A stretch of DNA of 64,000 bases from Astragalus membranaceus (GCA_039519185.1 CM076849.1:77235621-77299620), one strand, 5' to 3'; positions 10,303-23,648 are shown, numbered from the stretch's first letter. Translations and numbers: made by a program. The notes: generated by a model from the sequence alone, not told the origin.

Positions 10303-12479
10303 TTTTGACAGCATTATATTTTATCCCGTTTTCGCATTTTTCGTAGTTCCGACCAATTCCGATACCTGTTCCAGTCCAGTCCCAACATAAAACAGTCCAA
10401 AACATATACAACAATAATAATCATCATCAAATCATCAATCAATCAATTCACACACCAATTGGACATAAAACGCGATTTTCGTACAAAATACGTTTTGACA
10501 ACGAACCAAAACCGAAACACATTTCACAAATTAAGTTTATTAATTTAAAAACCTAAACGTGAGTAAAACTCACCCTTGAAGCGTGAACCACGATCGAGCC
10601 GAATTCACCGAGTAACCACACGAACATTCCCCGCATAAAGTTTCCGTTCCGACGACGCTCAAATCCGCTTCCGAAGCTTTCCACTCGATCACGAAACCTC
10701 TTATTGACCGAAATACCGAATTACTCAAAATCCTCCATGGACACTATTCATCATCTTCCTCTTCATGAAGCACTATTCACACAAAACCCTCAATTTGATT
10801 TTCAACCCCAAATCACCCAATCGAACTTTAATACTCGAGTAATCCATCTTGGGTTCGTTCCTAATCGAACTTAAACCTTCAAAACGAACCCAAAATCGGA
10901 TCTCCCACAAAACCTCCAAAATACAAAAATGGCCAAGTGAGAGAGAGTGAGTTGATCGTCATGAAATTGGTACCAAAACGAAGAGGAAGGAACGCCGAAC
11001 ATTTTTCGTGTTGGAAGGAAGTCGTTTCGGTGAAGTCTTCTCTCTCCCTCTTCTCTTCTCCCTCACGCCAATCTCTCTCTTTTCTCTCCTTTTCTTTCTT
11101 TTCCTTCTCTGCTTCTCGTTCTCTTCTTCCTTTCTTTCTTTAATTCTTTCCTTTCTTTTCTTTTTAAAACACACACACACACACGTATACATATATATAT
11201 ATATATATTTATTTAATATATAGTTGGTAACGTGGTCCAATTACCATATTGATCTAAACCTCTTATTTCGATTCCAAAACTTCCTTGACCCGTATTATCC
11301 AGTTAACGATCCGATGACAACCAATAAATAATTTTAGCACTCAATAAATTTACCAGTCAAGTACTAAATTAATATAATTGGGTTAACACCCAAATAATTC
11401 TACTAATTATTTTGCGGATGTTACATTCTCCCCAACTTGGAAGAATTTTGTCCTCAAAATTTCGTTAAGTCTTGCGATTGACTATCCGAGAACAGACATT
11501 CTCAGAAAGATCTTAAGTTGCTGGAACACAACCCTTAATTAACGAAATAAGTGTAGAAAATCTTTCCAAGTCGGCCCGTCAATCTTTAAGTATGTTCGAC
11601 TACTACCCTAGAACGCTTCTAACATTACAGTCCGAACTCTCTTGTTACGAATCAACACGAGAAACTCCTCTTTCGCCTACATAGGCTCGGCACCGCATTC
11701 GAAAGCACTTCCGAAGCTTCATTCCTCACTTGCTCCCCAACTTTGATTAATCTAAATCAAAGGGTCTAATATAAGATACTTGATAGAAATGCAGGTTGAA
11801 AATGAGATTCACGAACTGGTACTCCTCGGTAGAGGTAAAAACAAACACGATTTCCTCGAAGGGTGTAAACACGTTCTCAACAAATCTTCTAAAATCCATA
11901 ACAGTTCTCATACACATTGAAAAAAATGTGACGAAAAAGTCATCTGTGAAACTTCCTGACTCGCCCTTGGGATTTCGAGATAGAACTTTTCAAAAAGATG
12001 GAATGAGGATTTACCAGAAACATTTATCTTAAACGTAGAAATAAACCCTGGGAACATCAATTAATTTCGAAAGTAATGAAAATCATATCAGTTGTTCTCA
12101 AAACAACTATCAGACAGAACGCAAAACCCTTCTTCCTTTATTGTAACTTTCCTCACAATATATTCATCTACGACGCACCCAATCCCTTTCTGAATTAGCC
12201 AGTAGCGTTGAGTTTCCCCTCAACCTAAGCACGCCTTCTATGATTTTCCTCAGTCAGATCCTATTAGCCTCTTGATTCGTTCCCAAAATTAACTTTAGCA
12301 TGCGGGTTTTCACAAAAATGATTTTTCAAAACTATCACGCCGCACACCAAGCTTCACTTCGGAAATTCCAGTCACTTGCAAGCAGATCCATCAATTAATC
12401 CTTTGATGGTTATTCGCAACGTGAAAACAGTCAGCAGTTACCTCACTTACATATTCGTATTCACGTTCGCCTTGTCAAA

Positions 12480-14745
12480 CGGAATCTCGTAAGACAATCT
12501 TATTGTTAACCTTCACCAAGGAGAGGTTAACAAACTAACACCTTGCCACCAAAGTGGAAACTTATGGATGTACTCCAACTTAGATCTAAAAGACTCTAAC
12601 AATTCCATTTCTTGCATCATTAACTCTGCCATGTAAATGGATCCCCTACTCAGCGCATCCGTTACAACATTGGCCTCTCTTGAATGCTAATTCAACACGA
12701 GTTTATAATCCTTCAAGAATTCAACCCATCCCCTTCGCCTGTCATTCAATTCTTTCTGATCAAACAGATACTTTAAACTCTTGTGACCACTAAAGACATC
12801 AAAACGAGACCCTTACAGGTAACGTCTCCAAATCTTCAGTGCATACACAATAGCTGCCAATTCCAAATCATGAGTTGGATAATTCTCCTCATGAATCTTC
12901 AATTGCCTAAACGCATAAGCTACCTCTTGTTGATTCTGCACAATAACACATCCTAAACCCTTCCCAGAAGCATCGCTGTAAATTTGGAATTGCAAAGACG
13001 GATCTGGAAAAATATGGATTGGAGCAGAAGTCAACCGAACCTTCAAATCTTGAAAACATTCTTCACAATCGGCATCCCGCGTAAAAGGTTGACCCTTACG
13101 AGTTAACCGAGTAAGTGGAAGAACCAATTGTGAGAATCCTTCGATAAACTTCCTGTAGTAACCGGCTATACTTAGAAAACTTCTGATTTCAGTGACTGAC
13201 GTTGGTCGTTCCCAGTTCAACACAACTCCCACCTTACTGGGATCCACCGCAACTCCCGATTGGGAAATCACGCATTCCGAAAACTTCATTTCAGGCATCC
13301 AAAAGTCACACTTCGAAGGTTTCACGTACAACGCCCTTTCTCGGAGTACATTCAGAACAATGCGGAGAGGTTCAACATTCTCCTCAATGGTCTTCGAGTG
13401 CACCAAGATATCATCAATGAAAACGACTACTGACTGATCTAGGTACGTGTGGAAAACTCCGTTCATGTAGTCAATGAATACCGCTGGAGCATTAGTCAAA
13501 CCGAAGGGCATCACTACAAACACATAATGTCCATACCTGGTACGGAAAGCTGTCTTCGGAATATCTAAGGCTCTAACTTTTATTTGACGATATCCTGACC
13601 TCAGATCAATTTTTAGAAAACACTGCAGCACCTCAATTTGCTCAAGCAAATCGTCTATCCTTTGTAAGGGATATTTATTCTTGATCGTCACTTGTTGAGT
13701 TGTCGATAATCAATGCACAGTCTCATGCTACCATTTTTTTTTCTTCGACTAACCACACCAGAGCACTCCTTAGAGAAGCACTCGGTCGAATGAATTTCTT
13801 TAACATCGACTCTTCAAGTTGAGACTCCATTTCCTTTAATTCTAAAGAAACATTCAATAAGAAATAATAGATATTGATCCCGTGCCAGGAACCAATTCTA
13901 CAGTAAACTCTACCTCTCGCTCTGGAGGTTCAAAAGAAACTTCATCCAGAAAAGCATCCAGAGAACATCCAAAAAGTCATTCACAACTTGTACAGATGAT
14001 AAATCTAATACCAGTTCCAGTGGATGCAGATAACATACTAACATGTGCTTCCGCACCTTGGAATGAAGATTGACCATCTAAGGTGAACTAGGTAACCGCT
14101 TCAGAATTTGTCCTAGACAATTCAACTGATTCTGAAGCGAAGCTGATAGTTGATTAACACAGTCGATTGCAACATGATTTGCAGTCATCCAATTCATACC
14201 CAAAATGGTGTTCACACTTCTCGTAGGCAAACAATAAATTCTACAACAAAATTTCTGCCTCCTATGGCAAGTAGACAATTCTATACAAAGATTAGGTCTG
14301 AACACGATCCTTAGCAGCAGTTAAGATGGTTATCGGCTCAGATAGTTGAGATTCGCTAGTCCCAACCAATCCACACATGATTGAGCTATAAAACAATGGG
14401 TTGCACCCGAATCGTATAATGTACTTACAGAGTTATTGAAAGTAGATCCCATACCCCTCAGTAACCTGTCAGCAGTTGTAACTGTCTGAGCATCCAAAGT
14501 GTTGACTCATCCTTGCCTTGGAGCAGCTTGTGCCTCCTTGGAACTCTTCCTTGCAGGTCACTCTTTTTCATAGTGACCCTCTTCATTACAATAATAGCAT
14601 CGATTAATCTTTGCTGACGATCACCACTGTGATACTTTCCATAGATTGAACATCTTCTGACCTTTGAAGAATCGAAGAATTGCACCTGCTTTTCCTTTGA
14701 TGAAATTATCTTAGGACTTTGCATTTGGAGTTGATAAATCAACTA
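12480..14745 (-). pseudogene. pol: Degenerate gag-knuckle, protease, RT and RNase H (copy 1)
   Basis: Minus-strand order: a CCHC-like knuckle (CYYCNEEGHY, near 14566-14600) with a stop inside; aspartic protease (LYDSGATHCF, DSGA codons near 14402-14413, then ILGMNWMTANHVAIDC); RT; and an RNase H remnant (YSDASGKGLGCVIVQNQ, ENYPTHDLELAAIVYALKIW, then HKSLKYLFDQKELN) that decays after about 12700. The longest open part is 12813-13691, 292 residues, with an intact catalytic FIDD (codons 13410-13421). One base is missing just upstream, after DYRQLNK, which shifts the frame. Several other stops make the copy non-functional. It is related to the H2 pol. Confidence 0.88.
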
Positions 14746-15175
14746 CCTTCTTTCCTTCCCAATATTCTCCTTAAGATCATCCTCGGCGACATGGGCTGAT
14801 TGCACTTAAGCAACATAATTGGTAATAGTATAAGAACTGAAATCCTAAGTCATAAGAGGACGAAGGCCCCTCTTATACTTCTGCATCTTCCATTCCTCAT
14901 TCGGAACTTACTTTACCACTTGGTAAAACTGAGACAACTTCTCAACTTAGCGGTGTATCCTTCCACCTTTCTGTCACCTTTCCTGAGGATGCACCGGTTG
15001 GAGACTCTGGTCTTGGTTGAGGACTGCGTCTTGATCATCCTACCATAATTCCGCTTATGATGCACTAAGTATTAAGTTGATCAGGCTCAATGTCTCTTAG
15101 CATCACAAGTGTAATTACAACCAGGACTAACAAGGAATCGACTCAACCCTAAACTAAGTCCGACTAGGTCGAACT

Positions 15176-15187
15176 GCTCTGATACCA
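15176..15187 (-). other. Primer-binding site, A copy 1 (tRNA-iMet)
   Basis: The minus strand reads TGGTATCAGAGC, followed by AGTTCGACCTAGTCGGAC, the same context as H1 and H2. It lies immediately left of LTR 2 and marks that LTR as a 5' LTR for copy 1. Confidence 0.92.
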
Positions 15188-15189
15188 AC

Positions 15190-17475
15190 TGTAACACCCC
15201 GGTATATCTATTGACTAAAAATACCCAGGTGCACATTAGTAACACATCAGAGATATATTTCCTGCTTAGACACTGAATATCACTATAAATTTTTCGCTGA
15301 ATATAACCCAAACAGTCTTATTTACAACAAGACAATATGGTTCTCAAACCATATACCATCAGCATCTATAGTATTCAGTATCATACAAGAAAGCGGAAGA
15401 AAGATATACACTAAATACATAACGTTTTAGTATACAGACAACAAAAGGGAAATAAGCTTAAACATAAAGCTAGGCTATCAGCAACCAGTCCGAGCTCAAC
15501 CTACTCGTGCCTCTTGGATTTCCGCGTTCCCTGTGTCTCTGTAAAACAACAACATTTAAACAGTGAGATACAATCTCAGTGAGTTCTACCGAGACCCCTA
15601 CTAACTCTCTCGGTTCAATTAATAATCCTTTTTAAAATCAACACAACACCGACTGCAATAAAGTGCTAACCCCGGTGAACGTGAACAAACAAAGTGCGGC
15701 ACCGACTGCAATAAAGTGCTAAACCCCGGTGTATCGCACAGTACGACACCGACTGCAATAAAGTGCTAAACCCCGGTGTACGTACAACAAACTCATGACA
15801 TAACACCGACTGCAATCCAGTGCTATATACCCGGTGAACCCCCTTACCAATAGTACATTCTCCTATTGGCACGGAGCCTAGGTTGGGGGAGCATGACTGC
15901 CCCGCCTAGTATGTCGAACAATGGGTCGTCACCCAACTCGATATATATTTAAACATATATCTACAATCATATGAACATTTAGTCCATTCAAATTATACTT
16001 TACCACGTAGGACTCATAGTCCGTTTTGTTATCAATAAAACATATCCGCACACGTCTACTATTGTTCGGCTTTTCGAAAGAATTTCAACTTCAAAAGTAT
16101 TTTATAAAACCCTTTTTAAACATACTCAAAATCATGGCCTTATAAGCCTAATATCATTGGAAAATGGTTACGAAAGGATTAAAAGAGGATTGGAATCGAT
16201 CGGGATCGTTTCGGGCAGGATTGGAAATTTTGGACAGAACACAGCGCACGGTTCGTACGCCCATACACACGGGTCGTGCGCCCTGTAATGCATTTTTGAA
16301 AACAGAAACAGAATGACACGCACGGTCCGTGCGCCTGAGACGCATGACTCGTGCGCTTTTGACAGCATTATATTTTATCCCGTTTTCGCATTTTTCGTAG
16401 TTCCGACCAATTCCGATACCTGTTCCAGTCCAGTCCCAACATAAAACAGTCCAAAACATATACAACAATAATAATCATCATCAAATCATCAATCAATCAA
16501 TTCACACACCAATTGGACATAAAACGCGATTTTCGTACAAAATACGTTTTGACAACGAACCAAAACCGAAACACATTTCACAAATTAAGTTTATTAATTT
16601 AAAAACCTAAACGTGAGTAAAACTCACCCTTGAAGCGTGAACCACGATCGAGCCGAATTCACCGAGTAACCACACGAACATTCCCCGCATAAAGTTTCCG
16701 TTCCGACGACGCTCAAATCCGCTTCCGAAGCTTTCCACTCGATCACGAAACCTCTTATTGACCGAAATACCGAATTACTCAAAATCCTCCATGGACACTA
16801 TTCATCATCTTCCTCTTCATGAAGCACTATTCACACAAAACCCTCAATTTGATTTTCAACCCCAAATCACCCAATCGAACTTTAATACTCGAGTAATCCA
16901 TCTTGGGTTCGTTCCTAATCGAACTTAAACCTTCAAAACGAACCCAAAATCGGATCTCCCACAAAACCTCCAAAATACAAAAATGGCCAAGTGAGAGAGA
17001 GTGAGTTGATCGTCATGAAATTGGTACCAAAACGAAGAGGAAGGAACGCCGAACATTTTTCGTGTTGGAAGGAAGTCGTTTCGGTGAAGTCTTCTCTCTC
17101 CCTCTTCTCTTCTCCCTCACGCCAATCTCTCTCTTTTCTCTCCTTTTCTTTCTTTTCCTTCTCTGCTTCTCGTTCTCTTCTTCCTTTCTTTCTTTAATTC
17201 TTTCCTTTCTTTTCTTTTTAAAACACACACACACACACACGTATACATATATATATATTTATTTAATATATAGTTGGTAACGTGGTCCAATTACCATATT
17301 GATCTAAACCTCTTATTTCGGTTCCAAAACTTCCTTGACCCGTATTATCCAGTTAACGATCCGATGACAACCAATAAATAATTTTAGCACTCAATAAATT
17401 TACCAGTCAAGTACTAAATTAATATAGTTGGGTTAACACCCAAATAATTCTACTAATTATTTTGCGGATGTTACA
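15190..17475 (-). mobile_element. A LTR 2 (central, mosaic)
   Basis: This 2,286-bp LTR acts as 5' LTR for internal copy 1 and 3' LTR for copy 2. Its left part shares with LTR 3 every site where LTR 1 differs. In its right part it agrees with LTR 1 wherever LTR 3 differs. That mosaic is the expected product of a crossover between a 5' and a 3' LTR. It has few private changes, for example in the CA/TA microsatellite near 17222-17262. Confidence 0.9.
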
Positions 17476-18529
17476 TTCTCCCCAACTTGGAAGAATTTTG
17501 TACTCAAAATTTCGTTAAGTCTTGCGATTGACTATCCGAGAACAGACATTCTCAGAAAGATCTTAAGTTGCTGGAACACAACCCTTAATTAACGAAATAA
17601 GTGTAGAAAATCTTTCCAAGTCGGCCCGTCAATCTTTAAGTATGTTCAACTACTACCCTAGAACGCTTCTAACATTACAATCCGAACTCTCTTGTTACGA
17701 ATCAACACGAGAAACTCCTCTTTCGCCTACATAGGCTCGGCACCGCATTCGAAAGCACTTCCGAAGCTTCATTCCTCACTTGCTCCCCAACTTTGATTAA
17801 TCTAAATCAAAGGGTCTAATATAAGATACTTGATAGAAATGCAGGTTGAAAATGAGATCCACGAACTGGTACTCCTCGGTAGAGGTAAAAACAAACACGA
17901 TTTCCTCGAAGGGTGTAAACACGTTCTCAACAAATCTTCTAAAATCCATAACAGTTCTCATACACATTGAAAAAAATGTGACGGAAAAGTCATCTGTGAA
18001 ACTTCCTGACTCGCCCTTGGGATTTCGAGATAGAACTTTTCAAAAAGATGGAATGAGGATTTACCAGAAACATTTATCTTAAACGTAGAAATAAACCCTG
18101 GGAACATCAATTAATTTCGAAAGTAATGAAAATCATATCAGTTGTTCTCAAAACAACTATCAGACAGAACGCAAAACCCTTCTTCCTTTATTGTAACTTT
18201 CCTCACAATATATTCATCTACGACGCACCCAATCCCTTTCCGAATTAGCCAGTAGCGTTGAGTTTCCCCTCAACCTAAGCACGCCTTCTATGATTTTCCT
18301 CAGTCAGATCCTATTAGCCTCTTGATTCGTTCCCAAAATTAACTTTAGCATGCGGGTTTTCACAAAAATGATTTTTCAAAACTATCACGCCGCACACCAA
18401 GCTTCACTTCGGAAATTCCAGTCACTTGCAAGCAGATCCATCAATTAATCCTTTGATGGTTATTCGCAACGTGAAAACAGTCAGCAGTTACCTCACTTAC
18501 ATATTCGTATTCACGTTCGCCTTGTCAAA

Positions 18530-20795
18530 CGGAATCTCGTAAGACAATCTTATTGTTAACCTTCACCAAGGAGAGGTTAACAAACTAACACCTTGCCACC
18601 AAAGTGGAAACTTATGGATGTACTCCAACTTAGATCTAAAAGACTCTAACAATTCCATTTCTTGCATCATTAACTCTGCCATGTAAATGGATCCCCTACT
18701 CAGCGCATCCGTTACAACATTGGCCTCTCTTGAATGCTAATTCAACACGAGTTTATAATCCTTCAAGAATTCAACCCATCCCCTTCGCCTGTCATTCAAT
18801 TCTTTCTGATCAAACAGATACTTTAAACTCTTGTGACCACTAAAGACATCAAAACGAGACCCTTACAGGTAACGTCTCCAAATCTTCAGTGCATACACAA
18901 TAGCTGCCAATTCCAAATCATGAGTTGGATAATTCTCCTCATGAATCTTCAATTGCCTAAACGCATAAGCTACCTCTTGTTGATTCTGCACAATAACACA
19001 TCCTAAACCCTTCCCAGAAGCATCGCTGTAAATTTGGAATTGCAAAGACGGATCTGGAAAAATATGGATTGGAGCAGAAGTCAACCGAACCTTCAAATCT
19101 TGAAAACATTCTTCACAATCGGCATCCCGCGTAAAAGGTTGACCCTTATGAGTTAACCGAGTAAGTGGAAGAACCAATTGTGAGAATCCTTCGATAAACT
19201 TCCTGTAGTAACCGGCTATACTTAGAAAACTTCTGATTTCAGTGACTGACGTTGGTCGTTCCCAGTTCAACACAACTCCCACCTTACTGGGATCCACCGC
19301 AACTCCCGATTGGGAAATCACGCATTCCGAAAACTTCATTTCAGGCATCCAAAAGTCACACTTCGAAGGTTTCACGTACAACGCCCTTTCTCGGAGTACA
19401 TTCAGAACAATGCGGAGAGGTTCAACATTCTCCTCAATGGTCTTCGAGTGCACCAAGATATCATCAATGAAAACGACTACTGACTGATCTAGGTACGTGT
19501 GGAAAACTCCGTTCATGTAGTCAATGAATACCGCTGGAGCATTAGTCAAACCGAAGGGCATCACTACAAACACATAATGTCCATACCTGGTACGGAAAGC
19601 TGTCTTCGGAATATCTAAGGCTCTAACTTTTATTTGACGATATCCTGACCTCAGATCAATTTTTAGAAAACACTGCAGCACCTCAATTTGCTCAAGCAAA
19701 TCGTCTATCCTTTGTAAGGGATATTTATTCTTGATCGTCACTTGTTGAGTTGTCGATAATCAATGCACAGTCTCATGCTACCATTTTTTTTTCTTCGACT
19801 AACCACACCAGAGCACTCCTTAGAGAAGCACTCGGTCGAATGAATTTCTTTAACATCGACTCTTCAAGTTGAGACTCCATTTCCTTTAATTCTAAAGAAA
19901 CATTCAATAAGAAATAATAGATATTGATCCCGTGCCAGGAACCAATTCTACAGTAAACTCTACCTCTCGCTCTGGAGGTTCAAAAGAAACTTCATCCAGA
20001 AAAGCATCCAGAGAACATCCAAAAAGTCATTCACAACTTGTACAGATGATAAATCTAATACCAGTTCCAGTGGATGCAGATAACATACTAACATGTGCTT
20101 CCGCACCTTGGAATGAAGATTGACCATCTAAGGTGAACTAGGTAACCGCTTCAGAATTTGTCCTAGACAATTCAACTGATTCTGAAGCGAAGCTGATAGT
20201 TGATTAACACAGTCGATTGCAACATGATTTGCAGTCATCCAATTCATACCCAAAATGGTGTTCACACTTCTCGTAGGCAAACAATAAATTCTACAACAAA
20301 ATTTCTGCCTCCTATGGCAAGTAGACAATTCTATACAAAGATTAGGTCTGAACACGATCCTTAGCAGCAGTTAAGATGGTTATCGGCTCAGATAGTTGAG
20401 ATTCGCTAGTCCCAACCAATCCACACATGATTGAGCTATAAAACAATGGGTTGCACCCGAATCGTATAATGTACTTACAGAGTTATTGAAAGTAGATCCC
20501 ATACCCCTCAGTAACCTGTCAGCAGTTGTAACTGTCTGAGCATCCAAAGTGTTGACTCATCCTTGCCTTGGAGCAGCTTGTACCTCCTTGGAACTCTTCC
20601 TTGCAGGGCACTCTTTTTCATAGTGACCCTCTTCATTACAATAATAGCACCGATTAATCTTTGCTGACGATCACCACTGTGATACTTTCCATAGATAGAA
20701 CATCTTCTGACCTTTGAAGAATCGAAGAATTGCACCTGCTTTTCCTTTGATGAAATTATCTTAGGACTTTGCATTTGGAGTTGATAAATCAACTA
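18530..20795 (-). pseudogene. pol: Degenerate gag-knuckle, protease, RT and RNase H (copy 2)
   Basis: Same content as copy 1, including the frameshift before the RT segment, the stop inside the knuckle and the absence of integrase. The longest open part is 18863-19741 (292 residues), which differs from copy 1 by one residue (Arg to His in RLTRKGQ). Shared damage in both copies shows that the element was already defective when it was duplicated. Confidence 0.88.
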
Positions 20796-21225
20796 CCTTC
20801 TTTCCTTCCCAATATTCTCCTTAAGATCATCCTCGGCGACATGGGCTGATTGCACTTAAGCAACATAATTGGTAATAGTATAAGAACTGAAATCCTAAGT
20901 CATAAGAGGACGAAGGCCCCTCTTATACTTCTGCATCTTCCATTCCTCATTCGGAACTTACTTTACCACTTGGTAAAACTGAGACAACTTCTCAACTTAG
21001 CGGTGTATCCTTCCACCTTTCTGTCACCTTTCCTGAGGATGCACCGGTTGGAGACTCTGGTCTTGGTTGAGGACTGCGTCTTGATCATCCTACCATAATT
21101 CCGCTTATGATGCACTAAGTATTAAGTTGATCAGGCTCAATGTCTCTTAGCATCACAAGTGTAATTACAACCAGGACTAACAAGGAATCGACTCAACCCT
21201 AAACTAAGTCCGACTAGGTCGAACT

Positions 21226-21237
21226 GCTCTGATACCA
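21226..21237 (-). other. Primer-binding site, A copy 2 (tRNA-iMet)
   Basis: TGGTATCAGAGC on the minus strand, directly left of LTR 3. This is the outermost 5' primer site of the array. Confidence 0.92.
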
Positions 21238-21239
21238 AC

Positions 21240-22315
21240 TGTAACACCCCGGTATATCTATTGACTAAAAATACCCAGGTGCACATTAGTAACACATCAG
21301 AGATATATTTCCTGCTTAGACACTGAATATCACTATAAATTTTTCGCTGAATATAACCCAAACAGTCTTATTTACAACAAGACAATATGGTTCTCAAACC
21401 ATATACCATCAGCATCTATAGTATTCAGTATCATACAAGAAAGCGGAAGAAAGATATACACTAAATACATAACGTTTTAGTATACAGACAACAAAAGGGA
21501 AATAAGCTTAAACATAAAGCTAGGCTATCAGCAACCAGTCCGAGCTCAACCTACTCGTGCCTCTTGGATTTCCGCGTTCCCTGTGTCTCTGTAAAACAAC
21601 AACATTTAAACAGTGAGATACAATCTCAGTGAGTTCTACCGAGACCCCTACTAACTCTCTCGGTTCAATTAATAATCCTTTTTAAAATCAACACAACACC
21701 GACTGCAATAAAGTGCTAACCCCGGTGAACGTGAACAAACAAAGTGCGGCACCGACTGCAATAAAGTGCTAAACCCCGGTGTATCGCACAGTACGACACC
21801 GACTGCAATAAAGTGCTAAACCCCGGTGTACGTACAACAAACTCATGACATAACACCGACTGCAATCCAGTGCTATATACCCGGTGAACCCCCTTACCAA
21901 TAGTACATTCTCCTATTGGCACGGAGCCTAGGTTGGGGGAGCATGATTGCCCCGCCTAGTATGTCGAACAATGGGTCGTCACCCAACTCGATATATATTT
22001 AAACATATATCTACAATCATATGAACATTTAGTCCATTCAAATTATACTCTACCACGTAGGACTCATAGTCCGTTTTGTTATCAATAAAACATATCCGCA
22101 CACGTGTACTATTGTTCGGCTTTTCGAAAGAATTTCAACTTCAAAACTATTTTATAAAACCCTTTTTAAACATACTCAAAATCATGGCCTTATTAGCCTA
22201 ATATCATTGGAAAATGGTTACGAAAGGATTAAAAGAGGATTGGAATCGATCGGGATCGTTTCGGGCAGGATTGGAAATTTTGGACAGAACACAGCGCACG
22301 GTTCGTGCGCCCATA
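21240..22315 (-). mobile_element. A LTR 3 (5' LTR), left part
   Basis: The first 1,076 bp of the third LTR, cut by Ogre element B. The last five bases, CCATA (22311-22315), are the target site duplicated at 48820-48824. The remainder is at 48825-50022. Confidence 0.93.
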
Positions 22316-22696
22316 TGTCATACCCCAATTTTGTCCGGCTTAGGTCAAAACCCTAATTTTCCCCACACAAAAAAAATAATAATAATAAAATGTATTGCAT
22401 TTTGGGTCCTAGAAACTATTCCAGAGTTTTTGAAATCATTTTTAGGGTTAGAATACACTTTTTGGGAAATTAGGGTTTTTAGGGTCAAAAAGGGCATTTT
22501 GGTAAGGTCCTATCACTTAAGGTCTATGATACTTTAGTAGCTGAGAGATGATTTTTCAAAACATGCATGATGCATCAAAATAAGCTTTGAAAAAAATATT
22601 TTACAAAATTGCATGCATGCATAAGGTGGCACTTAAACCCAAAAAAAAAAAAAATAATAATTTTGTTGAAAGCTTGGAATCTATTTTCACAAGGCA

Positions 22697-23080
22697 TAAT
22701 CGATTATGCTAATAGATTATGTGCCTGAATGTTTCAGAGCACATAATCGATTAGCATCCTATTTTAACTAAATACATAATCGATTAGCAAGCAAACAAAG
22801 TTTCCTTTCTTATCAAACTAATCGATTATATGCTTCAAATAACTAAAAAGAATAATCGATTAGCAAGCTATCCTTACCTTCCTTTTTTATATACCATAAT
22901 CGATTAGGGGCTTCAAACAACTAAAGCACATAATCGATTACTACCTTTTAAGGAAGGTTGATAATCGATTATGCACCTGTTTTGCCTTACAACAATAATC
23001 GATTATCATCTCACCAAAGTTTCCATTTTCATCAACATAATCGATTAGCATATGTTTCAATTGAGAGACATAATCGATTA
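22697..23080. repeat. Eleven TAATCGATTA palindromes in Ogre U3
   Basis: Exact TAATCGATTA starts at 22697, 22744, 22777, 22819, 22853, 22897, 22931, 22962, 22996, 23038 and 23071. Spacings are 47, 33, 42, 34, 44, 34, 31, 34, 42 and 33 bp: two classes near three and four DNA turns. The array ends about 48 bp upstream of TATAAATA. The 3' LTR has the same set (about 47023-47408). Confidence 0.93.
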
Positions 23081-23127
23081 TGTCATGCATTAATTGTTAA
23101 AAATCAAACGGTTGTATTTTGAAACTC

Positions 23128-23135
23128 TATAAATA
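23128..23135 (+). promoter_or_regulatory. TATA box of the Ogre 5' LTR
   Basis: CTCTATAAATAGGAAGC is a good plant TATA box. The 3' LTR copy is at 47454-47461. Transcription should start roughly 30 bp downstream, placing the structured blocks in the transcript. Confidence 0.75.
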
Positions 23136-23582
23136 GGAAGCTAAGCTCCACCATTTGGAACACACACATTTCCACGGGATCTGAGAAGAATTGCTCCAGA
23201 GATATTTCACGAGATCTGGAAAGACAACTCTCGCAAATCTCATTTTCCAGTTCTCCGCTTCATTTTTGCTCTATTCGCGCCGTTGGTCCGTCTGAGCTGA
23301 TCTCCTGCAAGGGTTAGTCGGGGTTTGCGTTCTTCAAACCTATAATATTTGTCTTCATCAGAGGTATTTCAGTCTTTTCATTTGTTAATATTTAGTTATT
23401 GTGATCCAGGTGATTTAACTTTGCTATAGCGTTTATCTACTCGTTCCTGTATATTATCGTCTATCGCTGATGACGAACCATATGATTCCCACTTATGCCT
23501 AGTGCATCATGTTCTAAGTGGTGAAGATGGTCTCGGGTGATTCAGCTTGCCCCTTTTAAACCCTTTCAAAAACCTTTTTTAG

Positions 23583-23648
23583 AACTACGTCGCTTTGATT
23601 CCCGTTTGGGATACGTAGGAGCGAGCCACGTTCTCGTCAAGCGCCACA
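23583..23648 (+). ncRNA. Structured block alpha, copy 1 (Ogre transcript)
   Basis: CTACGT (23585-23590) pairs with ACGTAG (23613-23618) around an inner TCCC/GGGA stem, followed by a CGAG-CCACGTT-CTCG hairpin. Copy 2 at 24063-24132 keeps the outer stem but has TCTCC/GGAGA inside and CGGG/CCCG in the following hairpin. The arms change together, which supports an RNA structure. Its function is unknown. Confidence 0.6.

Larger units (their letters stand above)
9136..11425 (-). mobile_element. A LTR 1 (3' LTR)
   Basis: This 2,290-bp LTR is bounded by TGTAACACCCCGG and GCGGATGTTACA. On the minus strand it follows the polypurine tract CCAAGTTGGGGAGAA (11426-11440) and so is the 3' LTR of the array. 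It contains a four-copy 50-bp tandem repeat (9593-9784), paired GC-rich palindromes (10191-10302), a CT/GA-rich tract (about 11030-11165) and CA and TA microsatellites. Seven single-base differences in its first 1.08 kb set it apart from LTRs 2 and 3. Confidence 0.92.
11426..15189 (-). mobile_element. A internal region, copy 1
   Basis: The 3,764-bp internal region runs on the minus strand from the iMet primer site (15176-15187) through a mostly deleted gag, a knuckle/protease remnant and RT-RNaseH, to about 1 kb of non-coding 3' sequence and the polypurine tract. No integrase is present. Copy 2 has the same length and layout, so the deletions predate the tandem duplication. Confidence 0.88.
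17476..21239 (-). mobile_element. A internal region, copy 2
   Basis: It is also 3,764 bp, displaced 6,050 bp from copy 1, with the polypurine tract at 17476-17490 and the iMet primer site at 21226-21237. The few differences from copy 1 are scattered single bases. Confidence 0.9.

Noticed and set aside
10937..11240. Open frames on both strands across the CT/GA-rich tract of the A LTRs (also near 17000-17280 and 49540-49810)
   Set aside because: They are Ser/Phe/Leu- or Lys/Arg/Glu-rich translations of low-complexity DNA, repeated in each LTR copy and with no start context or domain.
9136..22315. Two independent insertions of element A side by side
   Set aside because: There is no target-site duplication between the units, they share one LTR, and both carry the same deletions and frameshift.
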